Shown one piece after another: positions 8,013 through 16,700 of a stretch of DNA of 64,000 nt. Where the stretch lies: assembly GCF_007827975.1 (NCBI RefSeq), contig NZ_VITT01000034.1; one strand, 5' to 3'. This DNA is from Nitrospirillum viridazoti (GTDB lineage: Bacteria; Pseudomonadota; Alphaproteobacteria; Azospirillales; Azospirillaceae). Below the pieces are notes generated by a model that was given only the letters and a program-made list of their open reading frames with translations, ran no database searches and was not told where the DNA came from. Each line of letters begins with the position of its first letter. Within the stretch, counting starts at the first letter, position 1. A program made the translations under genes and the position numbers.

Positions 8013-9764
8013 CATCACGTCGACACCATCATCTTCGCGCTCGGGTCGCTGCTGATGCTGGCCATCCTGGCCGGCCGCGCCTCCTCGCGTATCGGCGCCC
8101 CCCTGCTGCTGGTGTTCCTGGCGCTGGGCATCGCCGTCGACAAGCTGGCCAATTTCCAGTTCAACGACTACCGCCTGGCTTCCTTGGTCGGGTCCATTGC
8201 CATCGCCGTCATCCTGTTCGACGGCGGCCTGCGCACGCCCAGGGCGGTGTTCAAGGTGGCGCGATGGCCCGCCCTGGTCCTGTCCACCGCCGGTGTGCTG
8301 GTCACGGCCGGCGTCACCTGCGTGGTGGCGCGCTGGTTGCTGGGCGTGGGCTGGGCCCAGGGTTTCCTGATCGGCAGCATCGTCGCCTCCACCGACGCGG
8401 CGGCCGTGTTCCTGCTGCTGCACCAGCGGGGCCTGCGCCTGCGCCCCCGCGTCTCGGCCCTGCTGGAGGTGGAGTCGGGCCTGAACGACCCCATGGCCGT
8501 GTTCCTGACCCTCCTGTCCATTCACGCCGTGCAGGGGGCCGGCTTCGGCTGGGCGCAACTGGGGCAGTTCGCGCTGGAGATGGGCGGCGGCGGCATCATC
8601 GGTGTCGCCGGCGGCTTCGCCCTGTCGGCCATCATCAACCGGCTGGAGTTGTCGGCCGGCCTCTACCCCATCCTGGCGCTGGCCGGCACCCTGTTCATCT
8701 TCGGCGCCACCCAGACCATCGGCGCCTCCGGCTTCCTGGCCGTCTATCTCGCCGGCTTCATCATGGGCAACCGCCGGGTCAAGGCGCGGCAGATCATCGA
8801 GCGTTTCCACGATGGGCTGGCCTGGCTGAGCCAGATCTCCCTGTTCCTCATGCTGGGCGTGCTGGTCTCGCCCGATACGCTGGTGCGCGTGGCGCTGCCG
8901 GCCCTGGTGGTGGCCGTGGCGCTGATCCTGGTGGCGCGGCCCCTGGCCGTCACCCTGTGCCTGTCCTTCTTCGGCTTCGCCTGGAACGAGCGGCTGTTCA
9001 TCTCCTGGGTCGGCCTGCGCGGCGCGGTGCCCATCTTCCTGGGCCTGCTGCCGGTGCTGTCCGGATTGCCGGGGGCCGAAACCTATTTCGGCATCGCCTT
9101 CGCCGTGGTGCTGCTGTCCCTGCTGGCCCAGGGCTGGACCATCGGCCCGGCGGCGCGCCTGCTGGACGTGGAAATCCCGGCCGATCCCGAACCGCCCGGC
9201 CGCGCCGACATCGACCTGCCGGTGGATGGGCCGCAGCAACTGGCCATGCTGACCGTGGCGCCGGAGAGCGAGGCGGCGGTGCGCGGCCTGGGCCGGCTGG
9301 TGGTGCCGGAATCCGTGCGCGTGTTGGCCATGATCCGCGAGGGCCACCCCGTGGCGCCGGAGGAGGTGCGCGTGCTCTACCCCGGCGACGCCGTGCTGGT
9401 GCTGGGCGAACCGGCGGCCCTGACCGCCATGGAACGTCTGTTCGGCCGTCGCGACCACGGCCGCCGCGCCGCCGGGCTGGGCGATTTCCAGGTCAAGGGC
9501 GACACGCCCCTGGCCACCGTGGCCGGGCTTTATGGGTTCGAGGCCCCACACGTCGATGGCGACATCGCCATCGGCGAGCATCTGGCCCGCCGCCTGGGCC
9601 GCCGCGCCTCCGTCGGCGTGCGCCTGAAGGTGGGCGAGGTCGCGCTGATCGTGGCATCCATGGACGAGACCCGGGTGACCGAGGTCGGCATCGACCTGAC
9701 GCCCAACGAACGCCCCTGGACGCGCCTGCGCCAGGGCCTGAAAGGGCTCAGGCGCAGCGCCTGA
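8010..9764 (+). CDS. Potassium/proton antiporter, NhaP2/CvrA type (CPA1)
   Basis: This 584-residue inner-membrane exchanger has about twelve to thirteen membrane helices over residues 1-385. They include the family signatures GSIVASTDAAAVF and EVESGLNDPMAVFLT, whose Asn-Asp lies in the ion path. A cytoplasmic tail contains a TrkA-C (RCK-C) domain at about residues 405-490, typical of NhaP2 proteins that exchange K+ (or Na+) for H+ under nucleotide or pH control. The start is GTG at 8010, within a predicted stem, with GGGGGGAG 11 bases upstream. The start is odd in being short of a normal spacer and possibly sequestered. Ion selectivity is inferred. Confidence 0.88.
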   Translation: MHHVDTIIFALGSLLMLAILAGRASSRIGAPLLLVFLALGIAVDKLANFQFNDYRLASLVGSIAIAVILFDGGLRTPRAVFKVARWPALVLSTAGVLVTAGVTCVVARWLLGVGWAQGFLIGSIVASTDAAAVFLLLHQRGLRLRPRVSALLEVESGLNDPMAVFLTLLSIHAVQGAGFGWAQLGQFALEMGGGGIIGVAGGFALSAIINRLELSAGLYPILALAGTLFIFGATQTIGASGFLAVYLAGFIMGNRRVKARQIIERFHDGLAWLSQISLFLMLGVLVSPDTLVRVALPALVVAVALILVARPLAVTLCLSFFGFAWNERLFISWVGLRGAVPIFLGLLPVLSGLPGAETYFGIAFAVVLLSLLAQGWTIGPAARLLDVEIPADPEPPGRADIDLPVDGPQQLAMLTVAPESEAAVRGLGRLVVPESVRVLAMIREGHPVAPEEVRVLYPGDAVLVLGEPAALTAMERLFGRRDHGRRAAGLGDFQVKGDTPLATVAGLYGFEAPHVDGDIAIGEHLARRLGRRASVGVRLKVGEVALIVASMDETRVTEVGIDLTPNERPWTRLRQGLKGLRRSA

Positions 9765-9795
9765 GACCTTTCAATTGGGGCCTATACTGCCGCGC

Positions 9796-10377
9796 TCAGG
9801 TCCTGGGCGCGTGCTTGTTCAGGATGCGCTGCAGGGTGCGGCGATGCATCTTCAAGCGGCGCGCGGTTTCCGAGACGTTGCGGTCGCACTGCTCGAACAC
9901 CCGCTGGATGTGTTCCCAGCGGACGCGGTCGGCCGACATGGGGTGTTCCGGCGGCGGCGGCAGGGGGCCATCGGTCAGCAAGGCGGCCTCGACCGCGTCG
10001 GCGTCCGCGGGCTTGGGCAGGTAGTCGACGGCGCCGGCCTTCACGGCCGCCACGGCGGTGGCGATGTTGCCATAGCCGGTCAGCATGACGATGCGCGCCT
10101 CGGGCCGGGCGTCGCGCAGGGCCTTCACCACATCCAGGCCGCTGCCGTCCGCCAGGCGCAAGTCCACCACGGCGTAGCGGGGGGCCGCTTCCTGCGCCAC
10201 GTCCACGCCCAGGGCCACGCTGTCCACCGCCACCACGTCGAAGCCGCGCTTTTCCAGCGCGCGGGCCAGGCGGATGCGGAAGGGGGCGTCATCGTCCACC
10301 ACCAGCAGGCTGCGCGACGCGTCCCCGGTGAAGCCGAGGCGCATGGGATCGATCACGTCACCGGTCTCAACGCTCAT
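9796..10377 (-). CDS. regA: Redox response regulator RegA/ActR/PrrA
   Basis: This is a 193-residue response regulator. The receiver has the acid pocket Asp28-30, phosphoacceptor Asp72 in VVDLRLADGSG, Thr100 and Lys122. A Fis-type helix-turn-helix at the C-terminus reads NVSETARRLKMHRRTLQRIL, the near-invariant DNA-reading segment of RegA/PrrA/ActR. These regulators control respiration, photosynthesis, nitrogen or carbon fixation genes when the quinone pool becomes reduced. The cognate kinase regB lies upstream on the same strand across a 265-base gap, large enough for a separate promoter. senC, common at this locus in phototrophs, is not adjacent. Confidence 0.93.
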   Translation of the reverse strand: MSVETGDVIDPMRLGFTGDASRSLLVVDDDAPFRIRLARALEKRGFDVVAVDSVALGVDVAQEAAPRYAVVDLRLADGSGLDVVKALRDARPEARIVMLTGYGNIATAVAAVKAGAVDYLPKPADADAVEAALLTDGPLPPPPEHPMSADRVRWEHIQRVFEQCDRNVSETARRLKMHRRTLQRILNKHAPRT

Positions 10378-10642
10378 TCTCGAAAACCCCTTATTTTCCG
10401 GCCATGCTGCAGGACGGTTGCAAACTTACCAACGACCTTACTACGCCGTGTTTGGACGCTTCCGTGCGATTCCGACACGCGGCAAAAGGACGCCCCGTGA
10501 TGGTCGGAGAGATGGACACGGGATTATGTCCATCCAAGGGCGGCAACACGCGATTGTCCACCATACGAAGGTTTCCCATTCTTTTGCGCCGTTCCGACGG
10601 CCGGCGGCCTCGTCTTGCCCGGCCTCGTCTTGCCCGGCCCCG

Positions 10643-12031
10643 TCACTGGGCCGCCGGCAGCGGCCCGCTCCAGTTCACGGTGACATGGGCGCCGGCGCCC
10701 ACGGGCGTGCTGCCCGGCCGACCGTTGGCGTAGGAGACGACGGCGCCGGTGCGTTCCAGCAGGATCTGGGCGATGAACAGGCCCAGCCCCATGGTGCCGC
10801 CGCCGCCGGCGCGTACCGGCACCTGCTCCAGCCGCTCATCCCGGTCGGAAACGTAGGGTTCGCCCAGGCGTTCCAGCAGACTGACGGGGAAGCCGGGGCC
10901 GTCGTCGGCCACGGTGAGCACCAGGGCGGAGGGATCGCAATGCAGGGTCACGTCCACCCGGGTGGTGGCGAACTGCATGGCGTTCTGAAGGATGTTGCCC
11001 AGGCCATGCTGCAGCTCGGGCGACAACGGCAGGGGGGAGGGCGCACCCTCCTCCGCCCCGGTCACGGTGATATCCAGCGCCACGTCCGCCCGCCGGTGGG
11101 GGGCGGCCACGGCCTCGATCACCTGCACGGGGCCCAGGGGGGCGTAGGGCTCCATCTCGCCCTCCGCGTCCGGACGGCGGGCCAGGTCGGCCAATATGAC
11201 GCGGCAGCGGTCCGACTGGCTCTGCAGCAGCTGGATGTCCTCCACCCAGGGGCTGTCGGGCGGCATGTCGCGGGCCAGTTCCTTGGCCACCACCGCGATG
11301 GTGCCCAGCGGGCTGCCCAGCTCATGCGCCGCCGCCGCCGCCAACGCCCCCAGGGCCGATGCCTTCTGCGCCCGGGCCAGCGACACCTGGCTGGCGATCA
11401 GGGCCTGCGACAGGTCGCGGCCGGATTGCGCCACCTTGTAGACGTAGGTCGCGATGAAGATGGCGGACAGGGTCAGGGCCGCCCAGATGCCACCCAGGTA
11501 GATGGGCGGCAAGGTGACGCCGTTGCTGGTCGGCCACGACAGGGGCATGGCCAGGACCCAGACCAAGGTCAGGCAGGCGGTGGTCAGCGTGGTCAGCCCG
11601 GTGACCAGGCGCCGCCCCAGCATGCTGGCCCCCACCATCAAGGGCGCCAGCACCAGCACGGCGAAGGGGTTCTCCAACCCGCCGGTCAGCATCAGCAGCA
11701 CGGTCAGCTGCACCGTGTCATAGCCCAGGAACAGCACCGCGCCCCGTTCGGTCAGGAAGGGGCTGCGCCGGCGCCGCGCGATGGCGTAGAGGTTGATCAG
11801 CAGCGACACCGCCGTCACCGCCAGGGCCGGCAACAGCGGGATGTCGATGCCGACCAGATCCTCCACCGTCAACAGGGTGACGGTCTGGCCGGCGATGGCG
11901 ATCCAGCGGATGGTGTTGAGCGTGCGCAGGTTGATGCGGGCGGCAGCCCAGCGTCCCCCCTCCGGCCGCGCGTCGGCCGCGCCGTCATCCGTCGTTGCTG
12001 TCCACGCCTGCCGCGTCATCGACCTGATCAT
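10643..12031 (-). CDS. regB: Redox sensor histidine kinase RegB/ActS/PrrB
   Basis: This membrane histidine kinase (about 462 residues from ATG 12031) has six N-terminal helices. The ubiquinone-binding signature GGLENPF lies at about residues 117-123, and the phosphorylated His at about 236 is in AAHELGSPLGT. The segment SDRCRVILADLA carries a Cys (about 276) that corresponds to the redox-active Cys of Rhodobacter RegB, and an ATPase domain with VADDGPGFP follows. All three redox-sensing features are present, so it should respond to the quinone pool and phosphorylate RegA. The start is uncertain: ATG at 12031 and at 12019 are both possible, and a TTG at 12067 is less likely. Confidence 0.93.
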   Translation of the reverse strand: MIRSMTRQAWTATTDDGAADARPEGGRWAAARINLRTLNTIRWIAIAGQTVTLLTVEDLVGIDIPLLPALAVTAVSLLINLYAIARRRRSPFLTERGAVLFLGYDTVQLTVLLMLTGGLENPFAVLVLAPLMVGASMLGRRLVTGLTTLTTACLTLVWVLAMPLSWPTSNGVTLPPIYLGGIWAALTLSAIFIATYVYKVAQSGRDLSQALIASQVSLARAQKASALGALAAAAAHELGSPLGTIAVVAKELARDMPPDSPWVEDIQLLQSQSDRCRVILADLARRPDAEGEMEPYAPLGPVQVIEAVAAPHRRADVALDITVTGAEEGAPSPLPLSPELQHGLGNILQNAMQFATTRVDVTLHCDPSALVLTVADDGPGFPVSLLERLGEPYVSDRDERLEQVPVRAGGGGTMGLGLFIAQILLERTGAVVSYANGRPGSTPVGAGAHVTVNWSGPLPAAQ

Positions 12032-12168
12032 CCTGGGTGAAGATTGGCCTGGATAGGCCAACGGCAACCATGCCGGGCGTCAAGCTATAGCGCACGGGCC
12101 ATGGCGTCGCACCTGTCGCCATCGCGGGGCCCGCGCAGGCCCTTGCCCCCAGGCGCGCGGCATTGATA

Positions 12169-12612
12169 ATGGCTGGGAACGCGGAGCCGGACCATGGCTC
12201 GGCCAATGGAGAGCAAGCCTTGGAAAGCCAGCGCAAATTCGCGGTGCAGAAGCCCCAGGGCAAGAAATGGGAAACCCTGGCCCTGGTCGACAATCTGTCG
12301 GCCGGCAAGCGGGAGTTCAGCGAAGCGGTGCGCAGCCACGGCCGGGGCTATGTCCGGCTGATCCAGGTGGATTTCGAGAGTGAGGAGGCGCTGTCCAACT
12401 ACGACTGGCGCCTGGTGGAACTGCACGACCCCTACAAAGGCAAGGGCCGGCCCAAGCCCACCGTGGTGGCAGGATCGGAACGCCCCATCAAGCCCAAGAA
12501 GGGCAAGGGTCCGGGCGAGAAGGTGGCGGTGCCCATCCGCACCTGGATGCTGGCCTGCCTGGTGGCGGTGGCCGTGGGCGTCATGTGGGTGCTGACGTAT
12601 CACCGGCCGTGA
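12169..12612 (+). CDS. Small protein with C-terminal membrane anchor, function unknown
   Basis: I do not recognise a named domain in this 147-residue protein. It has a soluble N-terminal part of about 85 residues that looks folded (KWETLALVDNLSAGKREFSEAVRS and VRLIQVDFESEEALSNYDWRLVELHDPY). A lysine-rich linker and one hydrophobic helix near the end (about residues 127-143) follow. It is probably a tail-anchored membrane protein facing the cytoplasm. The ATG at 12169 is used; a TTG at 12220 with a better upstream purine tract is also possible. It is divergent from regB and borders the accessory island, but its composition matches the core genome. Confidence 0.6.
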   Translation: MAGNAEPDHGSANGEQALESQRKFAVQKPQGKKWETLALVDNLSAGKREFSEAVRSHGRGYVRLIQVDFESEEALSNYDWRLVELHDPYKGKGRPKPTVVAGSERPIKPKKGKGPGEKVAVPIRTWMLACLVAVAVGVMWVLTYHRP

Positions 12613-12615
12613 CGG

Positions 12616-12882
12616 GTGGGCGAGGCCAGGCAGCGCCGGGCTGATGCCGCAGACCTGCACCTCAACCAGGTCCACCGCGACGAGGCCGGCACGGCCCAGC
12701 CCGTCAGTCTCGACGCGCTCGTGTTCGATGAAGCGGAGCGCGGCCCCAGCGATGAGTTCCGCCTCCAGTTCGAGGCCGTCTCCCAACTCCCCGAAGAGGA
12801 CCGCAAGGTCGTCAAGGCCCTGCTCGACGGCATGATCGTCAAGCACCAGGCCAAGCGCATGGTCGGCAGCCTCAGCAGCTAA
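12616..12882 (+). pseudogene. Truncated XRE-family transcriptional regulator remnant
   Basis: The frame reads SLDALVFDEAERGPSDEFRLQFEAVSQL and PEEDRKVVKALLDGMIVKHQAKR, which resembles the dimerisation tail of small XRE-type (Cro/C1) regulators. The N-terminal helix-turn-helix of about 60 residues that should come before it is missing. In its place are roughly 25 residues of unrelated frame leading straight from the preceding stop codon. I therefore call it a beheaded gene rather than a functional one. It marks the left edge of the accessory region. Confidence 0.6.
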
Positions 12883-13376
12883 GGGAGGGGCATAACCGGC
12901 CAATCGGCCGTGGCGGTTGCGCCAAGGGCGGCGAGCAAGCTCAGCCGCTAAGGTAAGCTGCTGTTCTAAAACAGGGAATCCGCACCGGTGTGGATCGGTG
13001 TGGACTTTGCTGTGGATCGGTGTGGACTGGTGTGGATTTAGCGGCGGCCAACGGCGCCAGCATCCAGGTTAAGTCGCTGATCTTTATCGGATAATCGCCA
13101 CAGGAGCGGCAGCGGCCGCAAACGGCGGGGCATGGCGCCAAACGCCATCAGGGGCCGCTAAATGGGCCGCCACCCCGCTCCCAGCGTCAAAAATGACAGG
13201 ATTTCGGATTACACCTGTGCATCACTTATGCACGAAGTTATCACGTAATCTGGTTAGGGCTTTGATGTAAAAGGGGATTTCTGCCTCTGAAGGAGTAATG
13301 AGGCTACCCCACTACTGTTTGTCGGACCATTATCCCGGGGGTTATCTATGTGGCGCCAATCTCAAGCAGGCGCCGT
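12883..13376. other. 494-base non-coding island boundary
   Basis: No convincing gene is visible between the regulator remnant and the small membrane protein. The left third is G+C-rich and holds an array of GGTGTGGAT/C words. The right half (from about 13190) turns A+T-rich and contains stop codons in all frames. GGCGCC (about 13352) and GGCGCC (13368) near the right edge could form a weak terminator for the gene at 13377. It looks like debris at the border of transferred DNA. Confidence 0.5.
12986..13037 (+). repeat. Short direct repeats of a GTGTGGAT word
   Basis: An 18-base unit, TGTGGATCGGTGTGGACT, occurs at 12989-13006 and again at 13011-13028, with a 22-base period. Half-units GGTGTGGAT flank it, giving five GTGTGGA words in 52 bases. 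No gene uses it. Such iterated words can be protein-binding iterons or slippage products; neither is shown. Confidence 0.6.
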
Positions 13377-13727
13377 TTATTTTTGAGCCCTTATGACGCT
13401 CATATAATATAATTTGCACAAAAAAGAGGCAAAGAACATCGCATTCCAGTAAATATATGCTTGTACACGACCATAATCCCCAACCAAAACGAACAACATA
13501 CAAAGAGTCAATACGCCAACAGGAATTGTTGCCAACCGTATAGGAAGCAGGACAAATCCTACATCTCGTTTTTTAGCCACGTTGAATTTAGCCATATCCA
13601 GCACAAATCCCATTTCTGCAATCAAAATTATTTTTGATCCCACTCCATGACTATCAAGACCAGAAACGAGGAAACTGTACACAATCTCTGCAAGCAGAAG
13701 AAGCGCAATAGCTCTAAAATTCAACAT
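13377..13727 (-). CDS. Four-helix membrane protein, candidate immunity protein of the RHS tip
   Basis: This 116-residue protein is almost entirely hydrophobic. Helices lie at about residues 4-24, 30-48, 57-86 and 92-112, with short charged loops such as KFNVAKKRD. No named family is recognised. The gene starts 1 base after the RHS gene ends, on the same strand, where polymorphic toxins carry their immunity gene. Like the RHS tip it is much more A+T-rich than the surrounding genome. I infer an immunity protein in the inner membrane, which would fit a toxin acting on membranes. The function is not shown by sequence; it could be an unrelated small membrane protein. Confidence 0.6.
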   Translation of the reverse strand: MLNFRAIALLLLAEIVYSFLVSGLDSHGVGSKIILIAEMGFVLDMAKFNVAKKRDVGFVLLPIRLATIPVGVLTLCMLFVLVGDYGRVQAYIYWNAMFFASFLCKLYYMSVIRAQK

Positions 13728-13728
13728 A

Positions 13729-16700
13729 TCAGCCGCCCTTACAAGAAAAAGCTATGGATTCTTTAAGTTTATTAGATATCTCGTTGGACACCATCTCTCT
13801 AAATGCATTGATTGTCGAGCCCGTACCAGGAATCCATTTAGAGGCTACGTTACCAGCGAATTTATCCAACTCCAGGTACTCCGGGAAGCCACCAGCAAAT
13901 CGCACTCCATCAGCGGTTAAGGAGAGGCCTGTCGCGACTTTAAACGAACCAATACTTGCGGACGCCCACCCCGGCGCCGTTTCCTCAAGACCAGGCACTA
14001 AAGCCGCCACGACCGCCCCAGCGCCCGTCGCCAAGCCAACGTGCTGGAAAAAATCAGAAGCATTGTCGAGACCATTTGCAATAGCCATTGTCCGCTTCTC
14101 AGGATCCGAACAAGGAATACGATGATCTGGTGGCTGCATACTTTGTGGCGACGAATTACCGGCAACTCCTCCACCGAGGCCAAGTGTGACAGGTGGGGGA
14201 TTATACTGGATAGGCGCGGGTTGGTAATAAGTCGGATCCGCTGGCGTCACATGCGGAACCGAGGGCCCGCAATCGGCAGTGATGATAAACTCCATTGAGA
14301 GGAGGTTTCCGTTCTGGTCCGCGGTGGTCTTGACACCGGTCACGCAGCTTAAGCCCGAGGGGTCAATGTTGTTGATCGGATCCCCGCCCGCATAGGCATA
14401 GAGGTTCATGCCGGCGCTGTAGCCGCTGGGGTCGGCCTGGGCGAACTTGCCCAGGCTGGGGATGTAGACGCGGGCCTTGAAGTGATACGCGCCGATCTCC
14501 GACAGCCAGATCTGGCCCGTGTACTGGAAGCGGCCCTTGTTGTTGGCGCCCGGCCGGCCATACTCGTCATAGGTGTTGATGGTCAGCACGGAGCCGCCGT
14601 CGTTGGTGACGGCGACAATGGACCCGCGTTCATCGGGCATCAGCCAGCGGCGGTCGCCGGTGCCCGACCCCTCGTACCACACGATGGTCTCGTCCGTCGC
14701 CGCGCCCGGCACATAGCGACGCTGCACGTTGCCGGCGCCGTCATACTCCGCCAGCAGGCGATTGCCGAAATAGAGGAAATTGGTCGTCGATGACTGGTTG
14801 ACCTGGGCCAAGCGGCCCGCCGCGTCGTAGCCCAGCGTGGTCGCCGGCGACACGCTGGTCAACTGGTTGTCGGCATTGTAGCCCAGCGCCGTGGTGCCAT
14901 AGGTGGAGACGTTGCCGCGGCCATCATAGGCGATGGCGTTCGTCGGCACGTTGCCCGACACCTGGGTCGTCTGATTCAGCGCGTTGATCGCCTGGTTGGT
15001 CGTGCCGTTTTCCGGCAACGGCGGGTCATAGGCGGCGTTATCGCCCCCCCGGCTGGTGATCTGACCCGCAGCGTTGTAGCCGAAGCTCAGGTTGAGGTTG
15101 GCGCTGGTGCCGGAGAAATTCTGCGACGTCAGCCGCGACAGGATGTCGAAGCCGTAGCTGGTGGTCACCCCGTTGGACCGCGTGGCCGTCTTCCGCCGCC
15201 CCAGATCATCGTAGGCATAGGTCATCAGCTGGGTGCCGGTGCTGTCCGTCACCGTGGTCATCGCACCCGAGGCGTCATAACCGTAGGTCACGGAGAAGTT
15301 GTCCGGCCAGGTCAGCTTGGTCAGCCGGCCGGCGGCGTCGTACTGGGCCGATACCGTCCGGTTGCCGGTCGCCTGGCTGGTCACCCGGCCCAGCGCGTCA
15401 TAGGTCATGGCGACCGTGGCGTCGCCGCTCGCCGACATCTGCGTCACATGCCCCAGATTATCATAGCTGTAGACGAATCCGCCCACATCGCGGCTGGTCA
15501 CCCGCTCCAGCGCGTCGATGCCGAAATTGATCGTCTGCCCGTCGCGCAGGCGATGGGATTGCACGACCGACGCGTTGTCGTAGGTGAATGTCTCATAGGA
15601 GGACGCGCCGTTCACCGACGGGTAGCTGACCTGCGAGACGCGGTCGTAGCCGTCATAGCTGTAATTGGTGACGTTACCGTTGCCGTCCATCACCGACGAC
15701 TGCAGCCCATCATTGGTGTAGCTGATCGCGGCGATGCTGGTGGTCTTGGTCCCATCCCCCCAGGTCTGGGTCACCCGTCCCACCGCGTCATAAGCGTAGG
15801 TGGTGACGCGGTCGGCCCCGTTGCCGTTCATGGGACGGGTCACCGTCTGCAGGCGGCTGGCGCCGTCATAGGCATAAGCCGTCGCCACCAGTTCATTGTT
15901 GTCGTTTTGAGGATCGACCAGCGCCTCGCGGGTTTTGCGACCCTGGGAATCGTAGGTGATCTTCTGGTGCTGCTGCATGACGAAGTTGGAGCCGTCGCCA
16001 TTCGCCGTGCCCAACCGTACGTCGTTCACCTGGCCATAACCGTTGTAGGCCGTGACGACGGCACGGTAGCCGCCCGAGGTTCCAGGCACGCCGCTGACCA
16101 CGCCCACCACCCGGCGCCCGGCATCATAGCTGTAGCGCGTGGTGCCGGTGTTGGCCGGCCCCGTCACCGTCAGGCGGTTGCCGATCATGTCGTAGGTGAA
16201 GCTGGTGGCGGCCGAGACGGAGTTGTCGCCGGCGCTCTGGGTCACGGACACGGGCAGCAGGTTGTTGGGCTGGCTGGTGTCGCCGTAGCCGATGCTGGTC
16301 TTCGCCTCCAGCGCCGAACCGGCACAAGATGAGCCGCTGAGGCAGGTGGAACTGCCAGTCGGCAGATAGATAGAACTGCCTGAGACCCAGGTTCCTCCAC
16401 CGAGCATGTAACGTGCCTGATAGGAGCCATAGCTGTAGCGCACCTGCGGCTGGGCCGCCCCGTTGCTGGGCGCAGCCCGCGTCACGGTCAGCACGCCGCC
16501 GTGGTTGGGGTCATAGGAGTAATAGGTCCAGTGGCCGTTGTCGTCGTGGCTGCCAGACGGCTTGTTGCACGTCTTGGGATTGGAGCAGCCGGCCTCGAAC
16601 GTCGATTCCGACCAGACCACCAGGTTGGTGCCGGGCTTGCCGTACTTGGTCGTCTTCGTGATGTTGCCGCGACCGTCATAATCATAGGTCACGTAGCCGC

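Noticed and set aside
7821..9581. 586-codon minus-strand frame opposite the antiporter gene
   Set aside because: The peptide is Gln/Gly/His-rich with no motif, and the plus-strand frame encodes a clear membrane exporter with all expected signatures.
10404..10733. Plus-strand reading frame in the regB-regA gap
   Set aside because: Composition and peptide are typical of a frame shadow; there is no ribosome-binding site and it runs into regB on the opposite strand.
12941..13141. 66-codon minus-strand frame over the GTGTGGAT repeats
   Set aside because: Its peptide is largely a translation of the direct repeats and there is no ribosome-binding site.
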